A stretch of 64,000 nt of DNA. Source: Pseudomonadota bacterium. Its GTDB lineage: Bacteria; Pseudomonadota; Alphaproteobacteria; Rhizobiales; Beijerinckiaceae. Shown one piece after another: positions 1-7,173 of the stretch (position 1 is the stretch's first letter; every line of letters begins with the position of its first letter). The notes under the pieces were generated by a model, which worked only from the letters and a program-made list of their open reading frames with translations, had not been told where the DNA came from and searched no databases. The position numbers and the translations under genes are program-made. Where the stretch lies: positions 16,951 through 80,950 of the forward strand of contig JAIUNP010000002.1 in assembly GCA_020161975.1 (NCBI GenBank). The letters are read 5' to 3'.

Positions 1-2
1 TC

Positions 3-62
3 ATCGATCCGATCATCATGGATTCAATGGAGCGCGCGGAACAGGTCCGAAAGGTCTTGTAA
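3..62 (+). CDS. Possible C-terminal end of a gene entering from the left
   Basis: From base 3 there is an open plus-strand frame of 19 codons ending in TAA at 60-62 (about IDPIIMDSMERAEQVRKVL). The residue mix looks protein-like (charged helix) and a strong hairpin follows at 155-176, as expected past a gene end. The stretch is too short to assign a family and may be chance. Confidence 0.3.
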   Translation: MDPIIMDSMERAEQVRKVL

Positions 63-154
63 GGCATCGCCAATAGGCTTTTGCCACTTCCTATCTTTCA
101 TTGAATGCCGGGTTTTCAACAGATGTTGAAAATCTTGTTCGGGTTGAAGCCTTA

Positions 155-176
155 GCCCCGGTCATTCGACCGGGGC
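155..176. terminator. Perfect 9-bp hairpin between convergent ends
   Basis: GCCCCGGTC (155-163), loop ATTC, GACCGGGGC (168-176) is a perfect 9-bp stem. It lies 14 bases past the DUF736 stop on the minus strand and past the possible gene end at 62 on the plus strand. The T-tracts on both sides are weak (plus strand continues CCTTGCTTT), so it is a probable, possibly bidirectional, transcript end. Confidence 0.5.
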
Positions 177-190
177 CCTTGCTTTGGCGA

Positions 191-514
191 TCAGTCGCCG
201 CGGCGTGTGTTGGGGCGGGACCAGATGAGGGAGTGGCCCTCACCGTCTTCGTCATCGAAGAGGTTGGCGTAGATCGGGGCGGCAAAGCTCGGATCGTCCA
301 ACTTCAGGCCCAGGTATTCGCGGCCCTCGTTCGATTTCTTCGTCCAGGCGGCGCCGATCTCGGCGCGGCCGACCAGGACCCGGTGGGAAGGGGCGTTCTC
401 GCCCGATGCCCGCAGATCGGGGACGAGGCGCACGCCCTTGGCCTGCAAGCTGAGAGTGAAGATTTCGCCGGTGTATTCGCTGCCGGTCTTCTTGAAGGTG
501 CCGATGGTCGCCAT
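191..514 (-). CDS. DUF736 domain protein
   Basis: A 107-aa protein starting MATIGTFKKTGSEYTGEI, the characteristic beginning of the DUF736 family, followed by a hydrophilic beta-rich body (FTLSLQAKGVRLV, REYLGLKLDDPSF) and a charged tail. The family is common on plasmids and integrative elements of Rhizobiales and Rhodobacterales and has no established function; it sits among plasmid maintenance genes there, as here. The ATG at 514 was chosen over a longer upstream frame because GGAGAAAG precedes it at good distance and the family begins with this sequence. The gene is monocistronic and points toward the left edge. Confidence 0.85.
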   Translation of the reverse strand: MATIGTFKKTGSEYTGEIFTLSLQAKGVRLVPDLRASGENAPSHRVLVGRAEIGAAWTKKSNEGREYLGLKLDDPSFAAPIYANLFDDEDGEGHSLIWSRPNTRRGD

Positions 515-1261
515 GTTCTTTCTCCGTTTTGCTGCATCTAGCCCGCGTCCTTGCGGCCTCGATGGCGATCGACAGCCCGGAGGCGACCGCTGGCGCACCC
601 CGTTCACGGGGCCGGACAGCACAGGAGGAACTTTCTTGTCCCGCGAGGAATGACGGTGCCCGCACCGGCAGGGGAAGAAAGTTGTGACAACGCTGTTGCG
701 CCGAAGCGGCCGAGGCGAAGACGTCCTTCGGGCAGATCAGCCCATCACCAGAGGCCGCCCAGACGCGGGCTGGGACAGACAATCCACGGAGATCAAGGCG
801 ACCCTGAAGGCCCATCAGGAAAGACAAGTCAGACACCACCGGCGATGAAACCACCTCTGGCTACCGATCAGACTAACCTGCGCTTCCCCCCTGCCTTGCT
901 GCCACGCGGCTCCCGCCGGTCCGCCGAGTTCAGGTCTGCCAGCGTGATGGCAGGCAAAGGACGATTTTCGAACGAGGGCCGCCACTGGGCCAAGATGCTG
1001 GTCGATCCATGCTGAGGCTCTACCCCAACCAGCGCAACTCGAAGATCATCTGACGGCGAGTCCAATGCCCTCACCCCCTGCCCCAATTCCTACCGCTTCA
1101 ATGGCCGCTTGGCAAAGGTCCGTCGAAACCTGAGCCTTGCCGGGTGTTTGGCAGACTCCTTCTCCGTCCAGCAAGGCCTGAATACCCCGCATACCCTTGC
1201 GGGTGTTTTCAGTCCGGCATGCGGGATAAATTGGTCCCGACCACACAACGAGGGAAATATC
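515..1261. other. 747-bp stretch without a supported gene
   Basis: Open frames here have poor residue composition (Arg/Pro/Ser-rich shadows) and no convincing ribosome sites, so I call none. It separates the divergent DUF736 gene and the small gene at 1262. The only structure noticed is the weak hairpin at 1184-1209. It probably holds the promoters of both flanking genes. Confidence 0.5.
1184..1209 (+). terminator. Weak terminator-like hairpin
   Basis: ACCCCGC (1184-1190), loop ATACCCTT, GCGGGTG (1199-1205) with one G-T pair, followed by TTTT. It resembles a short intrinsic terminator on the plus strand, but no gene was found upstream of it. It could instead be a leader structure of the small gene at 1262. 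Confidence 0.35.
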
Positions 1262-1507
1262 ATGAAAACATGGGTTTCAACGATAGCAGGCGGATTTGCG
1301 GGTTGGGATGCACCTTATGCTTTGCATCCGAATGATGAAGCGCGGGCAGCGACAACGCTAAACGCGATGATCGCTGACGGGATTGAATGGCCCGAAGCAG
1401 AAAGGGAGTTCCGGCATTATCTCAGTGAGCGCGGCGTGCGCGGCCAGAAGTTGAAACGCCAGATGGAGCGAGTAGCTGCCTTCATATCCCCACGGCTGAG
1501 GGGTTGA
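1262..1507 (+). CDS. Small hypothetical protein
   Basis: An 81-aa protein (MKTWVSTIAGGFAGWDAP...) with a mixed, then strongly basic, C-terminal helix (ERGVRGQKLKRQMERVAAF). The start at 1262 has a clear GAGGGA site seven bases upstream; the frame extends further 5' but with poor composition. I do not recognise a family. The basic helix could bind nucleic acid, which is inference. It converges on the ParB-like gene, with the terminator at 1547-1577 between them. Confidence 0.6.
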   Translation: MKTWVSTIAGGFAGWDAPYALHPNDEARAATTLNAMIADGIEWPEAEREFRHYLSERGVRGQKLKRQMERVAAFISPRLRG

Positions 1508-1546
1508 GTGCGTTCACCAAAATAGCGAGCTAGTCCTTGCCCGCAT

Positions 1547-1577
1547 GAAAAAACGGGGCGACCGAAGCCGCCCCGTT
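1547..1577 (-). terminator. Intrinsic terminator of the ParB-like gene
   Basis: Read on the minus strand: AACGGGGCG, an 8-base loop, CGCCCCGTT, then a run of Ts (plus-strand arms 1553-1560 and 1569-1576, A-run 1548-1553). The stem is perfect and starts six bases after the stop codon at 1583, a textbook Rho-independent terminator. Confidence 0.85.
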
Positions 1578-1582
1578 GACGG

Positions 1583-3721
1583 TCATTCAGCGGCGATCAG
1601 GTGCTGGCGCTCCTCTTCGTCGTCGGAAGCGACCTCGTCGTCTTCGGTCAGGAAGGCGGGAAGTTCGACCGCGGCATCCTCAGGTGCGGCATGATTGCCA
1701 AGGTCGGGATCGTCTTGGCGCAGCGGCTCGGGCAGCCAGCCGGAACCGCCGAGGAGCCGTTCCGCCTCCCGTGCCATATCGCCCTTCTTGAGGTGCGCGA
1801 TCAGTTCGACGGCCTGGGCCCCGGCACCTTCGCCTACGGCATCCAGGATGCGGCTCTTGGTGACACGGCCGAGGTAGTTGGCCACCGTCGGCTTCCAGCC
1901 TGCTTCGACCAGATCCAACTGGGTCGTGCGAGCGAGACGATCCGCCTCACGCAAACGACGGTCGAGGCCGTGCTGGCTGATCCCCATGCCGCTGTAAGGG
2001 TTCGGGCGCTCATAGAGCGCGTTTACCCCGAAGCTGAGGCAATGGGCCAGCAGCGCCTGGCGGCTGGCCTCGTCCAGGGCGTGGAGCCAGTCCCAGAGGA
2101 CATCATCCCCTTGCCCCAGCGGCATGTCTGCTTTCCAGCCAGCGTGCCGGGCGTCGATGTTCTGCGCCGGAAGACTGTCAGCCAGATCTGCGGCCTGAAT
2201 GGGCAGGTGGATATGCCGCACCGCGGTTTCGAGCGCTGCACCAGAAGCGCAGGAGACAAAGCAATCTGTGACCAGTTTATGCAGGAGCGCCGTCATCGCG
2301 ATGCGCGGATTGTTCGCCACCGCATCCCGCAGCGCCAGCGTGCGATGCGCCGTCAGTTCGATGACGAGCCGTTCGGGCAGCGGCTTGATCGCATCACCCT
2401 CGTCCTCGTCATCCTCCTGCCCCCGGTTCTCGCCCGCCATGTTGATCACCGCCACGCGGGTATCGCTGCGGTCACCTTCCATCGGGGCATCATCCTCCAC
2501 GGCCCCGCTGGACGGTGCACCCGCGGGCACTGCCCGCTGCTCATCCTCCTGTCGCACGAAGCCACGTTCGACCAGCAGGCTGCCATCGCTGTCGATGCTG
2601 ACAAAGGCCCCTGCCCTGCCAAACTGTTCGGGATCGAAAGTCATCGGGCGGCTGTCGAAGGCACCGAGCATGCGCTCAATCTCACCAAGCCGCTGATCAA
2701 CGTCCTCAGGCAGGTCGTCGGCCTCAGCATATTCAGCCTCCAGCCGGTCGTATTCGTCGCGCAGCGCCTCCCGCGTGGCCCGCTCCTCGTCGTTCAGATC
2801 GACAGTGGTGCCCATCAGCTCGCGCAGCCCCATGGTGTGACCATAGGGGAAGCCCGCAGCGACCTCGATCCATTTCCAGCCCTCGGCGGCGATGGTCTCA
2901 GCCTCCACCTTCAGCTTCTCGCCCACCAACCGCTCCAGCAGCACGGGATCTTGCAGCCAGCCCCCGTCATCCTGCTGGAAGAGGTCACGCAGGACAAAGC
3001 CACCGGCGGCCTCGTAGGCCTCAAGCCCGAGGAACCGAGCGCGCTTGTCCGACGCGCGCACGGCAGTCTCGGTGAGCATGCGCCGGATCTGATAGGGTTC
3101 CTTCGACCAGGAGTTCTTGACTGCCTCCCAGACCTGCGCCTGCCGTATATGATCACCCGAGATGGTGAAGGCCATCAGTTGTTCCAGGGTCATGCCGTCT
3201 TCGGCGTAGACGTCCAAGAGCGCGGGCGCGACGGTCACGAGGCGCAGGCGCTGCTTGACCACCTTCACATCGACGAAGAAGGCCGCCGCGATGGCTTCTT
3301 CGGTCATGCCTTTCTCGCGCATAGCTTGGAATGCGCGAAACTGGTCCAGTGGGTGCAGCGGTGCGCGCTCGATGTTCTCGGCCAGCGAGACCTCGTCGAT
3401 CAGGACGGAATCATTTGCCGCGCTGACAATGCAGGGCACGGGTGCCGACTTGGCCAGGCGCTTCTGCTTGACCAGCAGTTCCAACGCGCGGTAGCGGCGG
3501 CCGCCAGCGGGCACTTCGAACTTGCCGGTCTCAGCCCCGTCCTCGCCGATCACGGGGCGCACGTGCAGGCTCTGTATCAGGCCCCGGCGGGCGATGGACT
3601 CGGCCAGTTCATCGACCGAAATCCCAGCCTTCACGCGCCGGACGTTGGACTGGCTCAGGACCAGATTGTGGAAGGGGATGTCCCGCGACGAGGCGAGGGT
3701 GATTTTCTGCATGTTGGTCAT
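1583..3721 (-). CDS. Large plasmid ParB-like protein (ParB/Srx N-terminal domain)
   Basis: 712 aa. The N-terminal third carries a ParB-type domain: SQSNVRRVKAGISVDELAESIARRG (first half) is the usual entry segment, then GGRRYRAL, then SLAENIERAPLHPLDQFRAF, and a helix-turn-helix region (GMTEEAIAAAFFVDVKVVKQRLRL). The rest is long, acidic and of unknown role. This is much longer than partition ParB proteins (about 300 aa) and belongs to the plasmid-borne long ParB-like family found beside RadC-like, DUF932 and DUF736 genes. It is not the partner of repA, which has its own repB at 10.9 kb. The ATG at 3721 was chosen over 3811 because GGAG lies nine bases upstream and a structured leader (3731-3776) ends at that GGAG. 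A perfect terminator follows the gene. Confidence 0.85.
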   Translation of the reverse strand: MTNMQKITLASSRDIPFHNLVLSQSNVRRVKAGISVDELAESIARRGLIQSLHVRPVIGEDGAETGKFEVPAGGRRYRALELLVKQKRLAKSAPVPCIVSAANDSVLIDEVSLAENIERAPLHPLDQFRAFQAMREKGMTEEAIAAAFFVDVKVVKQRLRLVTVAPALLDVYAEDGMTLEQLMAFTISGDHIRQAQVWEAVKNSWSKEPYQIRRMLTETAVRASDKRARFLGLEAYEAAGGFVLRDLFQQDDGGWLQDPVLLERLVGEKLKVEAETIAAEGWKWIEVAAGFPYGHTMGLRELMGTTVDLNDEERATREALRDEYDRLEAEYAEADDLPEDVDQRLGEIERMLGAFDSRPMTFDPEQFGRAGAFVSIDSDGSLLVERGFVRQEDEQRAVPAGAPSSGAVEDDAPMEGDRSDTRVAVINMAGENRGQEDDEDEGDAIKPLPERLVIELTAHRTLALRDAVANNPRIAMTALLHKLVTDCFVSCASGAALETAVRHIHLPIQAADLADSLPAQNIDARHAGWKADMPLGQGDDVLWDWLHALDEASRQALLAHCLSFGVNALYERPNPYSGMGISQHGLDRRLREADRLARTTQLDLVEAGWKPTVANYLGRVTKSRILDAVGEGAGAQAVELIAHLKKGDMAREAERLLGGSGWLPEPLRQDDPDLGNHAAPEDAAVELPAFLTEDDEVASDDEEERQHLIAAE

Positions 3722-3730
3722 CGGACCAAT

Positions 3731-3776
3731 CTCCGCGACGGGCGCCGAGAGCCTCTCTCTCGGTCTCCAACCCGTC
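3731..3776 (-). promoter_or_regulatory. Structured mRNA leader, copy 1 (radC-motif-like)
   Basis: The minus-strand leader folds as GACGGG...CCGAGAG-AGAGG-CTCTCGG-CG-CCCGTC followed at once by CGGAG, the ribosome site of the ParB-like gene. A similar element precedes the DUF932 gene at 5668-5712: the outer stem GACGGG/CCCGTC is identical and the inner stem has changed on both sides while still pairing. I recall a published 'radC RNA motif' in leaders of such plasmid genes, but that assignment is from memory. It is probably a cis-acting control element. Confidence 0.55.
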
Positions 3777-3820
3777 GAAATCCCCCTGCCCTTCTCTTTC
3801 TCTCTCGCCACGGCAGGGCA

Positions 3821-4321
3821 TCAGAGATGGCCTGACCCGCGAAGGCTGACCTCCCGGCCCGCGCCCACGATGATGTGGTCGTGCAGGGTCAACCCAAGTA
3901 CGCCACAGGCCTTCTCCACCTCCTTCGTCATGGCAATATCCGCCTCTGAGGGCTCGGGATCGCCCGACGGATGGTTATGAACCAGGATCAATGCCGAGGC
4001 ATTTAGGTCCAGGGCGCGGCGAACGACTTCACGTGGATAGACGGGGACGTGATCAACCGTGCCGACGCCAAGCCGCTCATCAGAGATCAGCCTGTTCTTG
4101 CGGTCCAAGTACAGCACGTGAAATCGCTCGACCTCGCCACGCACCGACAGGGCGCAATAGTCAATCACCGCTTGCCAGGACGTCAGGACGGGGTTGCGGT
4201 TGATGTAGCGGGACAAGATTTCGCGGGCCGCGAAGATGGTGGCCTGCTCCTGCGCGGTCAGTTCGCAGGTGCCAGAGCGCGGAGAGGCGAATGGGGTGGT
4301 TGGTTCAGAAAATCGGGACAT
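3821..4321 (-). CDS. radC: RadC-like JAB/MPN domain protein
   Basis: 166 aa. The second half carries the RadC/JAB metalloprotein signature LVHNHPSGDPEPSEADI (HNH...D type metal ligands) preceded by REVVRRALDLNASALI and followed by DHIIVG near the C-terminus. The family was once linked to DNA repair but its true role is unsettled; plasmid copies sit with antirestriction-like genes, as here. The ATG at 4321 (MSRFSEPTT) gives a protein of ordinary length for plasmid RadC proteins, with an N-terminal helix-hairpin-like segment shortened compared with chromosomal RadC (about 220 aa). It lies 99 bases from the ParB-like start on the same strand, between two genes that share a structured leader. Confidence 0.9.
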   Translation of the reverse strand: MSRFSEPTTPFASPRSGTCELTAQEQATIFAAREILSRYINRNPVLTSWQAVIDYCALSVRGEVERFHVLYLDRKNRLISDERLGVGTVDHVPVYPREVVRRALDLNASALILVHNHPSGDPEPSEADIAMTKEVEKACGVLGLTLHDHIIVGAGREVSLRGSGHL

Positions 4322-4459
4322 TTGAGTCTCGTGAGTTGAGCCGATTAACACCCCGGACTGGCAGCAACGCGCTGCCCGGGCGGAGTTGGCCGGGATGGGG
4401 AAAGGGGAAGAAAATGGTGCGGGCAGAGGGCCGCCGGGCCCCCTGCCCTGCCGCAAACC

Positions 4460-5659
4460 TCAACTGACGCGGTCGAGGAGTTTCTTGGCCCGCCCTTCCA
4501 TGTCGAGGCGTGCATCTTGCTGGGTCTTGTCGCGCGCGAGGCGTGTAATCCCTTGAACAAAATCAAAAATCGACTCCGGTGGGCGACCCTCCTCCATCAG
4601 AACCTTTTCGATGATCTTGCCGGATTCCACTTTCGAGAAGCCGCGCTTCCGCAGAAAGTCATCCCGATCCTCATCGGTGCGCGCCACGATCTGCTGCCGC
4701 GCAGCCTTGATGCCGTTCACGAAGCCCTGCGCCGACGAATTGGCGAAGCGTGTCAGAGCCGGTGCTGCCTCATGAGCAAAGCGGGTCGCGGCGTATTTCG
4801 AATGGCGGATGGTGATCTCCTGGAAGTCCTCAACGCCCCAGAGATTGCGGTTTTGGCACACCGCACGGAGATAAAAGCTTGCGATTCCAAGGGTTTTTGC
4901 GCCAACCTCGGAATTCCAGCAGTAGAACCCCCGGAAATAGAGGTCCGGCGAACCATCAGCCAACCGGCCGGCCTCGATCGGGTTGTGGTCATCGACCAGG
5001 AACAGGAAGACATCCCGATCCGATGCATAAAGCGTCGTCGTGTCGCGGCTGATCTCGACATCGGGGTTGTAGACCCCGGTCGACCAGTCGAGCACGCCCG
5101 GCACCTTCCAGCGCGTGTCACCCGTGCCGTTGCCTGCGATGCGCTGCACCGCCTCGACGAGTTCATGGTCATGGATCCGACCGTAGTCGGGGCCGGTCAC
5201 CGCGCGCAGTTCGGTGCGACCATCCTCAGTCTCGAAGGCTTTCACCTGCTCAGCGCGGTGGTTGCTCAGACCGTACTGAAGATTGATGCCGGCCAAAGGC
5301 GCGGGCAGTTGCCGCAGGTAGGAGGCTGGCGCGCCGACAATGCTGGCCAGCTGGCCAAAGGCCCAGTGCGTCGGCGCCACGGGCTCCTTGGCTTTGGGGA
5401 GGACCAGATGCAACCGATCAGCACTGTCACGCGAAGCCTCAACCCGGATCTCCGCTGTTTCGACCACCCGAGAACGGCTCCGCTCGGAACGACCCTTCAC
5501 CGAGGCCCAGAGATCGTCGAGCGACAGAAAGCGCTCGTCATCGGGGCGGTTGAACCATTCGGACGACACCCGCCCGTTCCGCTCGCCCCGGCTCACATCC
5601 ACCTTGTAGCCGCCCGACGTCACCGGCCGCACGGGGTCCAGAATTTCCATTGTGTTCAT
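4460..5659 (-). CDS. DUF932 domain protein
   Basis: 399 aa, matching the plasmid and phage DUF932 family (the domain covers about residues 60-330), with typical stretches such as HWAFGQLASIVGAPASYLRQL, YGRIHDHELVEAVQRI and FYCWNSEVGAKTLGI. Its function is not established; it is frequently encoded beside RadC-like and antirestriction genes on mobile elements. The frame opens with GTG at 5668, but the ATG at 5659 (MNTMEIL) has GGAG eight bases upstream and is preferred. The same leader element as the ParB-like gene precedes it, so the two are probably co-regulated. It lies upstream of radC (138-bp gap) on the same strand. Confidence 0.85.
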   Translation of the reverse strand: MNTMEILDPVRPVTSGGYKVDVSRGERNGRVSSEWFNRPDDERFLSLDDLWASVKGRSERSRSRVVETAEIRVEASRDSADRLHLVLPKAKEPVAPTHWAFGQLASIVGAPASYLRQLPAPLAGINLQYGLSNHRAEQVKAFETEDGRTELRAVTGPDYGRIHDHELVEAVQRIAGNGTGDTRWKVPGVLDWSTGVYNPDVEISRDTTTLYASDRDVFLFLVDDHNPIEAGRLADGSPDLYFRGFYCWNSEVGAKTLGIASFYLRAVCQNRNLWGVEDFQEITIRHSKYAATRFAHEAAPALTRFANSSAQGFVNGIKAARQQIVARTDEDRDDFLRKRGFSKVESGKIIEKVLMEEGRPPESIFDFVQGITRLARDKTQQDARLDMEGRAKKLLDRVS

Positions 5660-5667
5660 GACAGTCA

Positions 5668-5712
5668 CTCCGTGACGGGCGCCGGAAGCCTCTCTCCCGG
5701 CCTTGGCCCGTC
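5668..5712 (-). promoter_or_regulatory. Structured mRNA leader, copy 2 (radC-motif-like)
   Basis: Minus-strand GACGGG...GCCGG-loop-CCGGC-G-CCCGTC followed by ACGGAG, which supplies the ribosome site of the DUF932 gene. It aligns over about 45 bases with 3731-3776; 26 of the first 30 plus-strand positions are identical, and the inner stem shows paired changes, which supports a conserved RNA fold. Confidence 0.55.
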
Positions 5713-5803
5713 ATCAGACCCCCAGCCTGCCTCGAACTCTCCTCTGCTCGCCGCAGAACCGGTGCTGGACCACCATGGCCGGTTCGCCGTCACGGCCGGG
5801 CCT

Positions 5804-7006
5804 TCAGGTCAGGTCGAACAGGCGCGGAAACAGCACATCGTGGGTTTTGCTGGGAAAGCGCAGCATCAAGGCGCCGCGGGGAGTCTCGGACCCGACCACG
5901 CCATCGTCCAGGAGGGATTTCATCGTGGCCCGTCCGGTTCGCGGGGCCACTCCCAGCAGGGCCGCAACGTCACCACGGTCAACCTCGCCACGCAGGAGGA
6001 TGATGCGCAGCAGGTCCCCTGCCCTTTCGCCCAGACCCGAAAGCGCAGCGTAACGGGCCAGCCGCTCGCCTAGTCGGTCGAAGTCGAACATGCCCGCCAT
6101 GAAGGTGACCTGATCCTCGCAAACCGCGAGGAACCATTTGGTAAAGCTGACCAGCGCTGCCAGCGACAAGTTCCCGCGCCCGTCACGATCGCCCTGACGG
6201 ACACGGTCGGCGAGTTGCATCATCTCACGGTATTCATCGCGGCCCGGGAGACCATCCGTCAGGCCACGTGCCAAGCCACGTGAAACTGACCAAAGCCCGC
6301 CTGCCCCGACCCCGGCGTGATGAGCCATCGCGTGCGACATCAAACGACTAACGCGGCCGTTCCCATCGTAGAACGGGTGGATGAAGTTGAAGCGATGGTG
6401 CGCCGTCGCCACGGCAAGTGCGCGCGTGACCTGACCATGCAGCCAATCCAGCCGAAAGCGCGTGTGGAAATGCGCCATGAATGCGGGCACAGCTTCATGA
6501 GGTGGCGGAACATGGGCACCAACCTCCACGTCGCCCTGCCGCCATTCGCCGGGAACGATCCGGACCACCTGGCCCCCATGGCGCAGGGTCAGCATTTCTT
6601 CGGTGGCACCTTCATAGAAGGCTTCGTGCAGCCATTTGATGAACGACGGATCGCTCGGATCTGCGAGAGTGCCCTCGACCGCCCGGCGGTCGATCTCTTC
6701 CTGCAGGCGGACATGCGCCGCATGTTCTTGCTGCAGCGCCCGGCGTCCTGGATCGGCGTCAAAGTCGCCGGCCAGTGCGCGTTCGATGTCGCGCGGTCGG
6801 GTGTTGTTGCCCTCGATCCGGTTGGAGTAGTAGCTGTTCATCATCCGCACCATCGCGGCAAGGTCGGACAAGGTTCGGGCAGGTAAATTGCGACCCAAAC
6901 CGCGGGCTGACTGGATCAGCCGGTTTGCCGTCTCGACCAGGTCAAGCGGGATGCCATCTTCGAGCCGGGCAGGCTCGATCCGCGATGGGGACACGATATA
7001 CGTCAA
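5804..7006 (-). CDS. Fic-domain AMP-transferase family protein
   Basis: 400 aa. The Fic core motif HPFYDGNGRVSR is complete at about residues 209-220, so the catalytic His and the phosphate-binding residues are present; such enzymes transfer AMP or a related group from a nucleotide to a target hydroxyl. An inhibitory motif SNRIEGN (S/T-xxx-E-G/N) at about residues 60-66 lies ahead of the core, as in the self-inhibited class of Fic proteins. A winged-helix-like segment (LRGEVDRGDVAALLGVAPRTG) ends the protein and suggests DNA binding or autoregulation. The start is TTG at 7006 with GGAG just upstream. No separate antitoxin is visible. It may act in host manipulation or phage defence; targets are unknown. 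Confidence 0.88.
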   Translation of the reverse strand: MTYIVSPSRIEPARLEDGIPLDLVETANRLIQSARGLGRNLPARTLSDLAAMVRMMNSYYSNRIEGNNTRPRDIERALAGDFDADPGRRALQQEHAAHVRLQEEIDRRAVEGTLADPSDPSFIKWLHEAFYEGATEEMLTLRHGGQVVRIVPGEWRQGDVEVGAHVPPPHEAVPAFMAHFHTRFRLDWLHGQVTRALAVATAHHRFNFIHPFYDGNGRVSRLMSHAMAHHAGVGAGGLWSVSRGLARGLTDGLPGRDEYREMMQLADRVRQGDRDGRGNLSLAALVSFTKWFLAVCEDQVTFMAGMFDFDRLGERLARYAALSGLGERAGDLLRIILLRGEVDRGDVAALLGVAPRTGRATMKSLLDDGVVGSETPRGALMLRFPSKTHDVLFPRLFDLT

Positions 7007-7173
7007 GCGGGCTCCAGAATGCCACTAACAGTCGGAAGTAACATATTCTGCGGCATTGGAAAAATCTATGGTAAATCGACTTTCTGCCACTAGCGCATGC
7101 CACTAGGACTTGCCGCTCTCTGCTCTGGGCTGTGGACCGGGAGACTTCCGGATCCACAACTCTTCTTGATTGA

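Noticed and set aside
1601..3835. 744-codon plus-strand open frame opposite the ParB-like gene
   Set aside because: It is the antisense shadow of a clear ParB-like gene in GC-rich DNA; no ribosome site and residue mix without domain motifs.
4517..6073. 518-codon plus-strand frame opposite DUF932 and fic
   Set aside because: It spans two well-supported minus-strand genes and shows no recognisable domain, so it is a GC-skew shadow.
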